Shown here in pieces: positions 21,298 through 35,003 of a stretch of 64,000 bases of DNA. Source of the DNA: Cryptomeria japonica (lineage: Eukaryota > Streptophyta > Pinopsida > Cupressales > Cupressaceae); contig NC_081415.1 in assembly GCF_030272615.1 (NCBI RefSeq), positions 188,732,270 through 188,796,269 on the forward strand, read 5' to 3'. How positions within the stretch are numbered: the first letter of the stretch is position 1; every line of letters starts with the position of its first letter. The position numbers were made by a program, and so were the translations under genes. The notes under the pieces were generated by a model. It was not told the origin of the DNA and made no database searches. It saw only the letters and a list, made by a program, of their open reading frames with translations.

Positions 21298-23067
21298 TGT
21301 AGTCACATAAATTTGTCCACTTAATTAAATGAATATTTAGTATTTATTTGATTATTTAACCATCAATCAATAATTAATTAAATTAATTCATCTTAACCCT
21401 CTTATCCTATTAATTAAATAAATTATTCAATTTATTTGATTTAATTCACTTAACCAAATTCAAACAATTAATTAAATAAATAAATCATATTTGTTTAATT
21501 AAATCTTCTCTCACATTTAAATAAATTAATATTTATTTAAACCCCCAAAATCTCATCTCTCACATTTATTTAAATCACCTTTATCCTCCACCCACTTGTA
21601 TTTTCCTACAAATGCAAGTTGCACAACCTTTTTAAATAAATTATTTATTTAAAATCTTATTTATCCTCACCCACTTGAAACCTTTAATGGCTTCCTTCTA
21701 GAGTCTTCTCAAGCCTTCAATGGTTTCCCTTAAAGTCTTCAAACTCAATGGCTTATTTCTATAGTCTTCTTAAGCCTTTAATGGTTTCCCTTAAAGTCTT
21801 CTTAAGACTTTAATGGTTTCCCTTAAAGTCTTCAAACTTAATGGCTTATTTCTAGAGTCTTCTTAAGCCTTTAATGGTTTCCCTCAAAGTCTTCAAGCAT
21901 TTAAATGCGTTATCTTCATTTTTCTCATGTAGATAAATTAAGATTTATTTAAATCCAAAATTCACATTCACATTTAATTAAATTAATATTTATTTAAATA
22001 TCTATCCAAATGCAAATTACACCATTTAATTGAAATAAATGATTTTATTTTAATTGAAAATCCAAAAATTCCTCCCACTTGCATTCTCCTACAAAACCCA
22101 CTTGCAATCCTAACCCCCTTCTAGATTCTTCTAACCCCTTCCTAATTAGCCTAATCCATCCCCTAAATATTGTCACATTCCTAAGCAACTTGGAGTCACT
22201 TCTCAAAGCCCTCAAAGTCTTTGAAAGGCATTTAAGGCTTTAAGTCTTCAAATGGTTAACCTCTAAAGTCTTCCAAACCATTAAAGGCTCTTACATAACC
22301 ATTTATGGTTAACTCACCTTTTACCTTTGGTTAGAGACTTTCCTCTAACTTAACCATCCTTTTGACTCATGAGTCTCTTCAAAGCATTTATTTCTTTGAC
22401 TAAGGTAACCATTTAACCCTTGCACATTCATTTATCCTTTGGATAAAAAGAATATCCATTAAGCTAACCCTAACCCAACCCCCTAGGGTAACCATCATGT
22501 CCCCTCAAGCATTTAATGATCTTTATCTCTCCTCTCAAGCCTCCTCATGGTGACACTTGTCAACATGGGATTGGGTTGAAAGTCTCACATGGATTGAATA
22601 TGTTTCAATCCTAACCCTTGTTAAGATCACTCAATCTTAACCCTTCATTTCCCCATTTCTTCTATAAATAGAACCCTTCTCCTCAAGCAAAGAGGAAGCA
22701 TTAGAGTATTGTTGTTATACTGGTATTAGCATAGAGCTTTTTCATAGCATCACTATCTACACTTGCATAGCATTTGTTTATCATATTCAACCATCTTGAA
22801 TCTCCATATGGCATCCATAGCTAGTGCTAAAAGCTGAGAGCTACACTCATGTGGAACAAGGGAGGAGCAACTATGAGCATCTTGATTAGCATTTGGAGGA
22901 GTATATTTTATCTATTCTATGTTTTTATGCTTTCTATTTCATGCTTAATATCTCTCTTGATATGCCTATTTAGGATAATCTTTTGTTGTTAATAGTAACA
23001 TTTGTTTCTTGTGCTCTTGTGTGTGTTGCCATCAAACAAATTTTCTAATCCTTTTTGCAAAGCATCA
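21298..23067 (+). repeat. 5' LTR of gypsy element
   Basis: Starts TGTAGTCACATAAATTTGTC and ends TTTTTGCAAAGCATCA, two bases before the PBS. It contains a ~61-bp minisatellite (21681-21905) built from 'tggtttcccttaaagtcttc' and 'ttctagagtcttcttaagcc' units. Length 1770 bp; the right LTR is ~130 bp longer because it has more of these units. The start is fixed by the minus-strand copy, where a polypurine tract abuts the same TGTAGTCAC. Confidence 0.85.
22671..22682 (+). promoter_or_regulatory. TATA box of gypsy 5' LTR
   Basis: TCTATAAATAGA is conserved at the same place in the right LTR (36484-36495) and, inverted, near 6958-6968. It lies ~390 bp before the LTR end and probably drives element transcription. 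Confidence 0.65.
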
Positions 23068-23069
23068 TT

Positions 23070-23089
23070 TGGTGAACCCGACGTGAATC
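23070..23089 (+). other. Primer-binding site, probably tRNA-Trp
   Basis: TGGTGAACCCGACGTGAATC, two bases after the 5' LTR. Identical to the minus-strand copy at 6460-6479. The tRNA-Trp identification is from memory of plant tRNA 3' ends. Confidence 0.8.
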
Positions 23090-25752
23090 AAAGAGCAATC
23101 ATTTTGAAGACTATTAACTTTTGAATGTTTTAAATGACACACAGGTCATTCTCTTGCGCTTTTGTTCTCAGTTTAGCACCTTCGCAAATTGATACTTTAG
23201 CACTATTGTCTATACTGTTGCTCTTTCATGTTAAATAGCGCTTCTATTTTCACACAAAGTAGAGCTATTGTAATAGAGAGTTGTAAGAAAATTCCTTGTA
23301 ACCGAAAACAAAAAATTTTAGGCTTGTAGAAGCCCACCAAAACATGCGGATTTTTCTAACTAATTATCTTTTGTGCAGGTTTTAACTAATCCCTACAATA
23401 GGATTTTTTTTTTTAGCAATTTTAGCTTAGGAAATAAATTTGTTCATATTGCTAACTTTGTCTTTGAAGTTAGGATAAAATAAATTCATTTTCCTTTTGG
23501 GTTAAAATCAACTACACTTTCATTTGGAGTTTTGAAAAGAACCAAATATTTCGTTTAGAGCTCTAAAAAGAATCACACTTGTTCAAAGTTAAAAAGAATC
23601 ACAAAAAAAACACACACAAAATTATTTTTTGCAAAGTTAGGAACAAATTCTTTTGGTTCTTAAAATCAACAAGGCAAATTTTATTTCTTGCATCAAACTA
23701 AAATTCACAATCAACACTTCATTTTGTGCAAGTTAAAAAGAATCCCCAATTTGTCAAATTTGTTCTCAAATCGATTTACTTCAAGCAAAATGTGCTCTTA
23801 ATTCAGTTGACCAGGATTTCCAATTCCTAGATTTCAACACATTTTGCCATTGAAGGATAAAAAGAACACCATGACTGTTGGAGCAACATCTCCAATTAGA
23901 TAGAACATCATTGCAATGACAAGTTAAAAATAACGAGTGCATTTCGTGTTCTGCACACTTGTGCAAAAGAGTTTGTCGAGTGGTCCTACTTCTAACACAC
24001 ACTATCCTCTCCCTTGGCTCTCATGGTCCTAGGTGCAAGAGAAAAATGTTTGTAACACTCAAGTTTTATCTTTTTAAGAGAGGTCTACCAAGGGATTGAT
24101 CACTCTTGGGAACAACCTCGGGCGGTAAATCCTTCGAGCCGCTATAGAAATCAGGTGAGAGCGAAAGTTGTAGCCTTGGGTATAGTTGTTCCTATAGTGT
24201 AACTTGCTGAAAGGAAAAATGGGCCCCACCACAAGTTACAAGGCTCTTAAGTGAGTCACTGCAGAATGAACTTATGTCCAAAAACATTGAACATTACTAA
24301 ACACCTTTAAGTAGTAGCCCACCTGTTCTATTGATTGAGGATATTTGTGATATAATTCAGTGCAAGAGCATATATGGTTTTGCTCCCAAGATACTCACCA
24401 TACATATTTCCTTGAGTAGAAACATAGCTTTTTGAAAAGTCACTTGTGGCTTGATGAAAGTGGTGACTCCCCCATCATAGGGATCATCTATTTGTTATGC
24501 TCGTGCAAGACTTAGTATATCACATCCTTACCTGCCACAGCGGGATTCATAAGGTATGTAGTACCAAAGTCGAAGAAATATCAAGATGTGGGCTGAATTT
24601 ATTGCAACTGGCCATTTGACCTTAGGGATAAAAAGTGTTTGAAGTGTTTTTGTTTTTGAGTCAAGACCAGTGCAAATTGAGACAACTTCAGGTTTTGGAA
24701 AACACCTAAAAATACATTTAAAGAAAAGGGTCATAAAAAGTCCAAGGATTGGGTTGATCTAGACCCATACTTATTTATGCCTTTTTGAGGCAACATTCTT
24801 GTGTTTGTGTGCTTGCTTTGTTTTCTTGTCAAAGAAAAATCAAAAAATAAATTCCAAGAACAAGTATTCATCCAACACAAAACATTTTCAAAAACCAAAG
24901 GATCAAAATCGAACAGCAAAAGTATCAAACTATATGACCATTCTTCACATCTTGAGAAAGAATAATCTTCATCAACACATCAACTTGAAGAAAAGACCAT
25001 TGAGCTCAAAGGATCTTATCAAAAGGAGGAAATTCTTCTATCTTAATAGACAAATCTTTATCTCTAATAAAGATTTTCTACATCACATGCGTCTCTATCT
25101 TCAAGGGAAATCAAACGAGTTTGATCAAAAGTCATTAAAAAGCCAAGCTTTTATGCAATATCATGCTTTGAGTTATCACAAGAACAAAGGAGGCAAGATC
25201 AACCCCGATTTCTTTCCTGGCATTTGTATTACATATAATGTAGCTTGAGAAGAACCACCAACCCCCGAGAGGGAAGAAGAAGAGTTTGTTCCTTATGTAA
25301 CACAAAGCTTTAATTGAAGTTCACTTTTTCATCCATTCGCATATTCACACATCATCAAATCTATTCCAACTCTCAAAACATCAAGAGGTTTTTGTCCTAA
25401 GTTCTATTTCGATATTGCTTGAATCACACACAACACATCATTTTTAGAGTGTCTCTACATCTAGGATAAACTCATCTTAAGAGGCATTTCTATGCAGGTT
25501 AAAACTAGTCTATGAGTGAATCCTCTCATTACTAGGTAGTTGGGTTTGTAACACATCTCGGATCTCTCTAAACCTTATCACATCAAACTTTGTCAATCAA
25601 ACATAACAAGAAAATCAAGAAAGAACTTTTGGTAGCATCTACCTTTAGTGCTAGAAATTCATATGCAAAACACCCCACCAAACATCAATCTCTAATTTCA
25701 TCAACAACTCATCATCATTTTCACCCAACTTCAACAAAAACTTGTAAATAAA
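23090..25752 (+). mobile_element. Gypsy leader, untranslated
   Basis: Some 2.7 kb between PBS and gag, colinear with 2857-6459 on the minus strand but lacking that copy's tandem duplication. The ORF at 24799-25248 starts inside repetitive leader and is not kept as a protein in the other copy. Nothing here looks like a separate gene. Confidence 0.65.
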
Positions 25753-27540
25753 ATGGCTCAAACCAGATCTAGAACAAGACAAATAGAAATTGAAGAAGAA
25801 GAGGAAGACAAAATCAATGAATTCCAAGAAGCCCTAGGAGGAAACGCAAATGATGAAAATCCATGTACTCCTACTCCTGCGGCAATAGAAAGGGCACAAC
25901 ACAACCCTCTCTTTAATAGACTGTTTGATGAAATACTCAGGAGCAATGTTGATGCTCACTTTTTAAGACTTGCTCAAGAAGGAGCCAAACTACTCTCTGA
26001 GTTTGATATTGCACAACTAAGGCAAGCATCAGAATGACAAAGTCGCAATGAGGAAGAAAGAGGTCGAGATCACATCAGATACAACCTTCATCAAGGTAAT
26101 CCACCACCACCTCCTCCTCCAAATGAAATAGAAATGTTATGACAACAAGTTGAAAATCTCACCCAACAACTTCATAGTGGTGTGAAAACTAATCATTTTT
26201 CACTCAATGACATTTGTCCCTATCCCTTTGATAGGAATCTTCATATGCCACCTTTTCCATGAGGGTTTGAAACACCCAAGTTCAAAAAGTATAGAGGAAA
26301 AGGAGATCCTCGTGATCATGTTAGAGAATTCCATTCAGCTTGCCTCGAAGTGGCATACGAGGATACATACCCAATGCACCTTTTTCCCCAAAGCTTGGGA
26401 GGAACAACCACATCATGGTTTTCCCGATTACCAGGTGGCATTAGGACATTTGAAGAACTCATCCAGAAGTTCCTATCACATTACTCACACAACATTGAAC
26501 GTGATGTCACCATGGTTGATCTATGTAACACTAAACAAAAACCAGGTGAACTATTTTCAGTCTTTCTGCAACGATGGTGTCAAATGTCTAGCAAACGTTC
26601 TCTTTAGTTGCCTGAACAAGAACTAGCGAAAATATTTATTTCTAACTTAAACAAAGAAATGGAATTTCACCTAGACATAAAAGACACAGATTCTTTCAAT
26701 GACATGATCACCAAAGGCTTAAAATGTGAGCAAGCTCTCATCAAGAAAGGACTTATCAAAATCTACAATGAGCCAAAGAATAGCCCTCATCCGTGCTTCA
26801 ATAGTGACAAGCCTAACTTTTGGAACAAAAATAAAAACGTTGTCAATGATGGGGTTGTGGATGCATGAACTATCAAAAGTGCACAACTTGTGGTCTGATT
26901 TGCAGGACAGAACCCCCCACCCAAGAATAACATAGTTGCTCCTCCAAATCAAAGCCGCAACACATCTCAAGAACAACCCAAACAACATCAACAAAATTTC
27001 AAACCGAAGCGAACATACACTCCCTTAGGGAAACCCATCGAAACAGTGTTACGCCAATTGGTTTCTCAAAATTTGGTGACCTTACCCAAAACATCAAATT
27101 ACGAACGTCAAGTCAAATCTTCATGGTGGAGGGATACTGAACATTGTGATTTCCATCAAGGAAAAGGGCATAAGACAAGCAATTGTCACAGATTGAAAGA
27201 TCTTATTCAAGATCTTATTAACCAAGGCGATATCGAAATCGGAGGACACGACCCAAAGACAACAAACAATGATCATCTAATGTTCAAAAATCTGCTTCCA
27301 TCACAAGATCAAAGAGGTCCTTCCCCTTCAGGGAGAAACACACATACCACTGATTATACGTGAGCCATGTATAATTACACTATGAATCATCTCTATGACA
27401 CCAGTGAACAAATTACAACTATTACCATCAAAAATCCCAGTTCCAACTACAATGTTGTTACACGTCGTGGCAAGATTACCATAAAAGAAGCTCCATAAGG
27501 CACCACATCTATCCCAAAATAGTATAACCTTGTGGACCAA
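25753..27540 (+). pseudogene. Ty3-gypsy gag
   Basis: Starts MAQTRSRTRQIEIEEEEED, with an acidic N-terminus. The Retrotrans_gag-like core lies at about 26280-26760 (RGKGDPRDHVREF, FPQSLGGTTTSWFSRLPGG, LKCEQALIKKGLIKIYN). A CDFHQGKGHKTSNCHRLK knuckle-like motif follows at about 27147-27200, with a Cys-His-His-Cys pattern common in Tat/Athila-type elements. Stops interrupt the frame at 26035, 26140, 26260 and 26626; one TGA stands where the minus-strand copy keeps a Gln codon. Downstream, VDQLDKTPALISILELLRLS is a linker seen before protease in related elements. Confidence 0.9.
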
Positions 27541-27759
27541 TTAGATAAAACACCTGCACTGATATCTATCTTAGAGCTATTACGCCTATCTCCATCCCAT
27601 AAAACAATCTTGGATCAATCTCTCCAAGAGGCATTAGTTCCTGCAAACCTAAATACAAATCAGTCCCATGCCATGTCAGAAATCTAACGTCATCACCTTG
27701 TCTCACTTTCTCTGAAAGTGACAACACATCCTTCCAGCAACCTCATAATGCCTCACTCC

Positions 27760-29750
27760 ACATTGAAGGGTTTATCAACTAGCATAGAATTAAGTGAGTC
27801 TTGATCGACAATGGAGCAAGCCTGAATATCTGTACACTACAATTAGTCATAGTTGTTTTGGGATATGCAATTGAATTAATGGATACCCGCAAGAAGATCA
27901 CAATCAAAGCCTATGATGATGCAGAGTGTTCATCCAAAGGAGTTGTTGTGCTACCAATCCGAGTGGGCCCTGTGGTGAAACACATCATCTATCAAGTTCT
28001 GGACCTTCCTCTACGATACAATTTATTGTTAGGAAGACCTTGGATACACGCCATGCAAGGTGTTCCATCCACCTACCATCAGTGTATCAAGTTCCCACAT
28101 AATGGTGTAGAGATCACAATCCTGGGAGATGCAAACCCCTTTGCATATTGTCATAATATCAGTCATCAACTAGAGATTACCGTTCCTAACAATAAAGAAG
28201 CCATCTCCTCCACATCATACATAAGTCTAGCTTCTCTTACCAGTTCAAACACCACTATACCCAAGCAAGAGAAGCTCAAGATGAAAATAGAAGAGGAAGG
28301 TCCTGGGGAATACAATTTGAGCCAACTCTTTTGTGTGGGACAAATTCCTACTTCTCCTAGAACTCATGGTAAACCTCAATGGTTACTTCAAAAACCACTG
28401 ATCAAAGCAACATGTACCTTGACACCATTCATTCTTGGAAAGAGTCAAGAAGAAGAAACTAGAGATGAGGACTTAGCAGAATGGATCTATAAACATCCTA
28501 TCACCACAAAAATCCCACAAGATAAGCTTCCCACAGATCAGTATGGCAAAGGCTTCTCATTATGCAAAGAATGGGTTATGATGGTCAAAGTGCTTCGGGA
28601 CCTTGTAAGCAAGGACGACATGAACCACTGCAGCCAGAATTAAAGCCCAAGGATAATACAGGCTTAGGCTTTGAAAAGGATATCCTTCCTAAGCTTAGAT
28701 TCAAAGGAAAACCAAGCCAACCTCTATATCGGCCTATTACAAGGAGGTCACCTTTGATTATAAAAAAAGCATCAAACACCATAGCAACTGCCCCATTGAG
28801 GCTAAAAATCCTAGCAAAACCATCTACAACACCCATCATCCCACCAATCAAACCCATAATCCCATCAACTGCAACAACCGCATCAACAAAACCACTAGTA
28901 CTATCATAACCCCCAGCAGTATCGACAAAACCGGCAATTCCAGTAGAAGCAGCAGAGTCAACACTACCAATACTCCTCGTATCATATTCGTTGATCCCCA
29001 TAATCCTTCCTGCAATATCAATCATTTCATCTACAAAGGTACATCAACCAATCACACCTGCAGTGTTTAACTCAAACAATATCCCGGTGTGGTATAGCAA
29101 TCGGATACTGGAAAGTGACTCAGAGATCGACTCACATGAATGGGAATTTGATTCCATCTAGCTTAATACTTCAGATGAGGAAGACACATCACTACCTCCA
29201 CCCCACAAAGACATCTCTGTTTACGGAGAAGCACAGATAAAGACCTCTTGGTTTCCTGAACTGGAAACATCTTCCATAGACCCTACGTCTCATCCTACGC
29301 CTGATTCTAACAAGGAGAGTACCATCAACAACCTTCACCACAATGTCTTAACCCTCACTAACACATCTAATGAACTTAACCTGATTGATGAGGTAATGCC
29401 CATTATCCATCCTGAACTCATCGAATGGAACCTACCTAATCCCCCATGCCTTGACCACTTCCAAAATGATGAGGCGATCATTGACTTCTTGGAACTACGA
29501 GATAACATACAAGGTGGGGATCACAAAGTTGGTTTCACCATTGAACTTAATAGCGCAACATACTTTGGGGCAGATGCCAAACCTTTTAGCTACAAAAATA
29601 TGACAATAAAACATGGATCTTCTAGTGAAAACCACACTGTGGCACTATTTGATCCCACAAAAGTAAAAAGAAAGAGCGTATCCAATGGTCAAAACCTCTT
29701 TGAGGCATCGGAGGATGAAAGGTTTGACATTCTCCCTTCTAGTACATAAC
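27760..29750 (+). pseudogene. Gypsy aspartic protease and linker
   Basis: The retropepsin-type core begins near 27801 with LIDNGASLNI. The active-site triplet reads D-N-G instead of D-S/T-G. DLPLRYNLLLGRPWIHAMQG (about 28003-28062) is the second conserved block. The frame runs open to 28643 and then shifts into a Pro/Thr/Ile-rich linker (about 28690-29010) before acidic and hydrophobic stretches up to 29749. Proteases of this class cut the element polyprotein. Frame breaks make it non-functional. The linker has no recognised domain. Confidence 0.8.
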
Positions 29751-29929
29751 AGGAACGATCAACAATTCTCATCGAGGAAACCAAAGAATACAACGTGGGG
29801 ACTCTTGAAAATCCTCACCACATACATTTGGCATCTCTTTTAACTCCAGAGGAATAGCCTAAGTTTGTAGAATTCTTCCAAAAGCACCGGATTAACTTTT
29901 GCATGGTCATATGCAAACATGCCTTGGCT

Positions 29930-31653
29930 TGATCTTGATTTAGTCATGCATCACCTCACCATCGCAGAAGGAGACAAACCTATCAAGAAGAAGCTTCGCA
30001 AGATGCATCCGTAGATTGCAGTACTAGTCAAAGCAGAACTTAAGAAACTCCTGGATGTTGGTTTTATTAGACCAATTGATTATGCAGATTGGATGTCCAA
30101 TATTGTTCCTGTCGGCAAACCAAATGGGGGCATCCGTATTTGTATTGACTTCAGAGATCTGAACAAGGCATGTCCTAAAGATGACTTCCCCCTACCAAAT
30201 ATAAACATCATAGTAGACCTAACAACAGGACATGCCATGCTTTCACTCATGGATAGTTTTTCAAGATACAATCAGATAAAGATCACACCTGAGGATCAAC
30301 ATAAGACAACCTTCACATGTCCATGGGGAACATACTACTAGAATATAATGCCTTTCGGTCTAAAGAATGCAAGAGCAACCTATCAACGAGCAATGACCAC
30401 TATCTTCCATGATATGATGCATACCATAATGGAAGATTATGTTGATGACTTACTGGAAAAATCACTCACAAGAGAAGGTCATCTAAAATATTAGAGAAGA
30501 TCTTTGACAGACTGGAACAATATCATGTGCGACTCAACCCAAAGAAATGTGTCTCAGAGTAACCTCAGGGAAACTTCTAGAATACATTGTCTCAAGCAAA
30601 GGCATTAAGGTCAATCCAGCAAAGGTCAAAGAAATCATGGACATGCCACCTCCAAAGAACATCAGTCAGCTAAGGACATTACAAGGGCGGCTTCAATCTA
30701 TCTGAAGATTCATTACACAACTGGCAGATAAGTGTCACCCATTTACACACCTGCTACACAAAAATATCCACTTTCAGTGGGATGACAGATGCCAGCAAGC
30801 ATTCCAGATGCTTAAAAACTATCTCATGAATACACCATTGCTGACCCCACCAGATCCAAGTAGACCGCTATTACTCTATATATCAGCAACAAGTATAGCA
30901 TTGGGTGTACTACTGGCACAACATAATGCAGAAGAGAAAGAGTGTGTTGTTTACTACATCTCTCGCACACTGGTTGGCTATGAACTCAATTACACACCTA
31001 TTGAGCGAGCTTTCCTAGCAGTAATCTTGGCAACCACTAAATTGAGGCACTATCTGTTAACACACAAGGTACAGCTCATTGCAAAGATTGATCCACTAAA
31101 GTACTTACTTAGCAAAGCAGCATTGACTGGTCACTTGGCCAAATGGGTGATGATTCTAAGTGAATTTGACATCGAGTATGTGGACCATAAAGTTATCAAA
31201 GGACAAGTTATTGCAGATCAGTTGGCTGATGCACCACTCATAGGCAATCATCCTCTCATTTCCAATTTTTCAGATGAAGAGATATTCATGATCACAGAAG
31301 CACAACCATGGAAACTATACTTTGATGGTTCATACACTAGACATAGCTCGGGGGCAGGCATTCTGTTTATCACACCTCAAGGTGACAGCATCCCGAAGTC
31401 TTACAGGCTCACATTTCCATGCACTAACAACATAGCTGAATATGAGGCCTTGATCATAGGACTCAGACTAGCCCTACAATGGAAGTTACAAGAACTACAA
31501 GTATATGGCAACTCCCAACTAGTCATTCGACAAGCAACAGATGAATATCAAACCAAGGATGAAAAACTCATGTCGTACAAGCAAATGGTCGATAGTCTAA
31601 AGGCATCATTTACTACTATCACCTTTGAGCAAATACCAAGAGATCATAATTGA
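29930..31653 (+). pseudogene. Gypsy reverse transcriptase, RNase H and second RNase H
   Basis: RT: DVGFIRPIDYADWMSNIVPV, then GGIRICIDFRDLNKACPKD (30126-30182), and catalytic DYVDDLL near 30435-30455. First RNase H: LLLYISATSIALGVLLAQ and ECVVYYISRTLVGYELNYTP (about 30860-31020). A second, archaeal-type RNase H follows from about 31309: WKLYFDGSYTRHSSGAGILF, NNIAEYEALIIGLRLAL and YGNSQLVIRQATDEY. The second domain supports the Tat-lineage placement. A stop after the RT block (30339) and frame changes near 29905, 30470 and 30560 inactivate it. The ORF at 30808-31653 is the longest surviving piece. Confidence 0.92.
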
Positions 31654-31939
31654 GCTGCTAACACTATGGCTACTATTGCATCTCTCCTAGATCTTCCAAA
31701 AAATTCAACATGCTATGAGTTCTTGGTCAAACAGCTTTGGATTCCTGCTTATGATATCCCCAAATCTGAGATGATATGTCACCTTGTCGGTTCCTAATCC
31801 CCATGGTACGGTGAGTTCTACACCTAACTCTGTGATCACACCCTTCCTCCTAACCAATCGAATAACCAACGTAAAACCTTCATTCGCCAAACCGCTTGAT
31901 ATACCATCATTGTTGAAACCCTATACCGATGCAGTCTTG

Positions 31940-33058
31940 ATGGTACTCTCCTTTGATGTCTGGAACAAGATGAGATAACAAAGGCCTTGGAAGAGGTACA
32001 TGAAGGGATTTGTGGGACTCACTCAAGTGGCCCGTCACTAGCCAAGAAGATCATATGAGCTGGATACTATTGGCCATCCCTAGAAAAAGACTCCTACTAC
32101 TTTGTCAGAAAATGCAAGAAATGCCAAGTTCATGGAGACCTGATACATGCACCAGCATAGGAACTGCAACCAATCTCAACACCAAGGCCTTTTTGTCAAT
32201 GGGGACTTGACCTTGTGGGTAAAATCCATCCATCTTCATCCAACGGCCACAAATTCATTATTACTGCCACCGAATACTTCACAAAGTGGATTGAAGTTGT
32301 TCCACTTACCCAAGTCATCGGCAAGAAGATTACCTCATTCATCCTTAATTACATCATCTGCCGGTATGGTGTACACATGTCCATCATCACAGATAATGAT
32401 CTTCCATTCAAAAATTAGGATGTCCATGACCTCTGTGAAAAGTTTCACATCCAACACCACTTTTCCACTCCCTATTACCCACAGGGAAATGGTCAAGCTG
32501 AAGCATCAAACAAGAACATATTAAGAATCCTTAAGAAAACAGTCAATGATGTCAGTCGTGATTGGTATATTCAATTGAATCCAACACTATGGGCATATCG
32601 AACTAGTATTTGAACCCCTACAGGCACAACTCCCTACTCATTGGTCTATGGTGGAGAAGCTATCTTACCTATTGAGGTTGAGATACCATCACTACGAGTT
32701 TCCTTGCATAATCTAATAGATGATGAAGCCTACAGGGTATCACGTCTTCAAGACTTAGAGCTACTTGATGAGAAACGACAAGCTGCATAAAATCACCTCA
32801 AAGCCTATCAGCAGCACATGAGAAAAAGCTATAATCATCGAGTTCGACCTCGTACATTTGAGGTAGGTGATCTTGTTCTCTGAGAAAATCCTCGTAACCA
32901 ACCAAATAGAGAACATCAAGGAAAGTTTGAATCAAATTGGCTGGGTCCATATGTTATCACTACTATATTTGGGTCCGGGGCATATCAATTGGCTACTTCA
33001 GAAGGAGAACCGCTAGTAGATCCAATCAATAGCATGCACCTCAAAAGGTTTTATACAT
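31940..33058 (+). pseudogene. Gypsy integrase
   Basis: His/Cys zinc region at about 31990-32130 (EVHEGICGTHSSGP, CKKCQVHGD). Catalytic core with WGLDLVGKIHPSSSNGHKFI (Asp in DLVG), ITDNDLPFKN and YYPQGNGQAEASN, giving the D-D-E set. C-terminal part near 32860-33056 with FEVGDLVL, LGPYVI and MHLKRFYT before a TAA. The core is split by several stops, for example after PFKN at 32416. This enzyme would insert element DNA into the genome. Confidence 0.92.
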
Positions 33059-34734
33059 AAGCTACACAGAGCGTCAGGCTCCCATACATACCAGCAAAAC
33101 ACCAAAAACATTCAGAAAAATGTCCTGAAGAAAAAACAAAAAAATCAAAATAGTAAAGAAAAATCATACATCCAAACAGTGAACAACCACTCTGGTGGCA
33201 CCTTCGGTAAGTGCGATGGTGAAAACCTGGCAAACAGGCACCACTTATAAAGGCTATGGCTCCATTATCTTTCAGAATTGTTGCGATCACATTCGTTTAC
33301 ATCCACACATCCATCAGTCCAAAACCGTGGCTTGTTATTGATTTGCAATCAAGGATAGTCCTTCATGCATCTTATATCCCACTGATTTCATAGTCATCTC
33401 TAAACTGGGGGCAATGCCCTTAACCTATTTGATGGAAGTGGATTGTGCATTACTTATAATTCATTGATTTCTTCATTTGAAACTGTCTCGCAAAATCCAA
33501 AAACATCAGAAAACATCAAAATCAATCAAAAACATGGCAACACCTTGTACATACGTTTTTCAAAGTAGATACCAAACAAACACTGTGACATACTCAAAAT
33601 GATCACCACTTATCACATCAACCCCACAATCAACATCGACGCAAAAACTATCTTCACAAGGATGCATCCTTCCTTACCAAAACAAAGACAAAATCACATT
33701 TTCTTTGACAAGAAAATTATGTTTAAGCTATCAAGTACTTGGTTGACTTTTAGGTTATTTATTCATTTATATCAGGTTCCTACGCTACTCTGGGATATCC
33801 ACAAGTGATTAGAGTGGTCGGGATGGTTCCTAAGCATTGTTTGTATGTCTTCTGCGAATTATTCTGATGAAGTTCTGGGGCATGTACTAATGGTGTCTAT
33901 GTGGGAAGTTCACTAAGCTACATGATCTTATGCAAAATATAGTCATAGATCAGTATGGCTTGCTGACTACAACGTATACCTCAACCATATGAGCATGAAC
34001 CATTATCGAGGATCCATATTCTTTATTCTTTATATATGTTGTTTGCTTGCAGGTACAATGCTCCATCTTTGGTTCCTACTGCCTCAGCCACGCTCGATAA
34101 TGATTTGTCTCTTACTATGGTATGAACTTGTCTCAGGATATGATCAGCAATAGATCAAGGAGGACATTCCAAGTCATGCATAAAAGGAGATAATCCTTGT
34201 CTGTTATGCAAGCAATACTCAGTTCAACTTGATCCATTATATCAAGTTGCTTGTATTAACTTGCTATATCAAATCCATGTAAGGAATACTCAGGTCATCT
34301 TGAATCATTATGTCAAGTTGCTCATATTTTCTTACAACATTTTAAAGCTCAATGATGAAAATAAAGCACTATGGATCGTCATTCCATCTCATTTGTATAT
34401 ATTGCATTCTGTTGCATTCCATCCATCCATACATTCATAAATAGCTGCATATCATTCATACATAGTAATGACAATGGATACTCTATTTAGCTCTTCTTCC
34501 ATAGGAATGGGTCATAGGTCCTCCATTTCTTCTATCTAACATCAAACTCCCCCCCCCCCCCACCCTCCCTATCTCGGTCATCATCATAAATCCCTTCATC
34601 ATTTCCCATCAACCCAATCAAGCAAGTTACTCTATCTGCACAGATACATCGACTCACGCACACCTAGACTATCAACAGATACTCTGATCAAGTATCTTCG
34701 GGTCTCAACAGGTAATCGATTATGGCAAACCTAA
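33059..34734 (+). mobile_element. Gypsy 3' non-coding region
   Basis: About 1.7 kb after the integrase stop without a supported ORF. CTGGGGGCAATGCC near 33405 and a run of 12-13 C at 34549-34561 are its most distinctive features. I do not find the CAAAGAGGGGCAAA tract that precedes the LTR in the minus-strand copy, so the true 3' end seems lost. Confidence 0.6.
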
Positions 34735-35003
34735 ACAGGCCACCATAATGGATTATATAAGGTTATTTAATATGATGGCAGGCCACCATAATGGATTATA
34801 CGTAGTTGTTAGAATTTTCATGGTTAACAGTGTGAAAATGTATTGTTATTTGTTGTTAGGTGGTATCTTATAACATTCAAATCAAATTTTGATTAAAATA
34901 AATCATTCAAAATGATCTTGTGAAATGATTATAATGCTAAAATGCAATTCTTATAATGTTATTTAATGATAAGTGTAGACACCTAAAAATGTCTCATTGA
35001 TCA
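34735..35003 (+). repeat. Copy of element's left flank, in front of the right LTR
   Basis: 34756-35003 repeats 21051-21297 with few differences, including the GATCA just before the LTR. The phrase CAGGCCACCATAATGGATTA appears first at 34734-34753 and again at 34776-34795, so the junction itself carries a ~42-bp tandem duplication. A polypurine tract is expected here instead. Confidence 0.75.

Noticed and set aside
21268-23067. LTR start at TGTAGACATC (21268) for the gypsy element
   Set aside because: The minus-strand copy has its polypurine tract directly before TGTAGTCAC, and GATCA flanks 21298 and 36907. The first 30 bp belong to an older LTR.
24799-25248. 149-aa ORF in the gypsy leader
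   Set aside because: It lies in leader sequence; the matching region of the minus-strand copy (about 3288-3830) is broken in that frame, so it is not a conserved leader protein.
28585-29025. 146-aa Gly/Asp-rich ORF on the minus strand
   Set aside because: It is the complement of the Pro/Thr/Ile-rich linker of gypsy pol.
34549-34561. Run of C as a polypurine tract for a minus-strand element
   Set aside because: No LTR start follows on the minus strand and the surrounding sequence is plus-strand gypsy 3' region; a simple homopolymer is enough.
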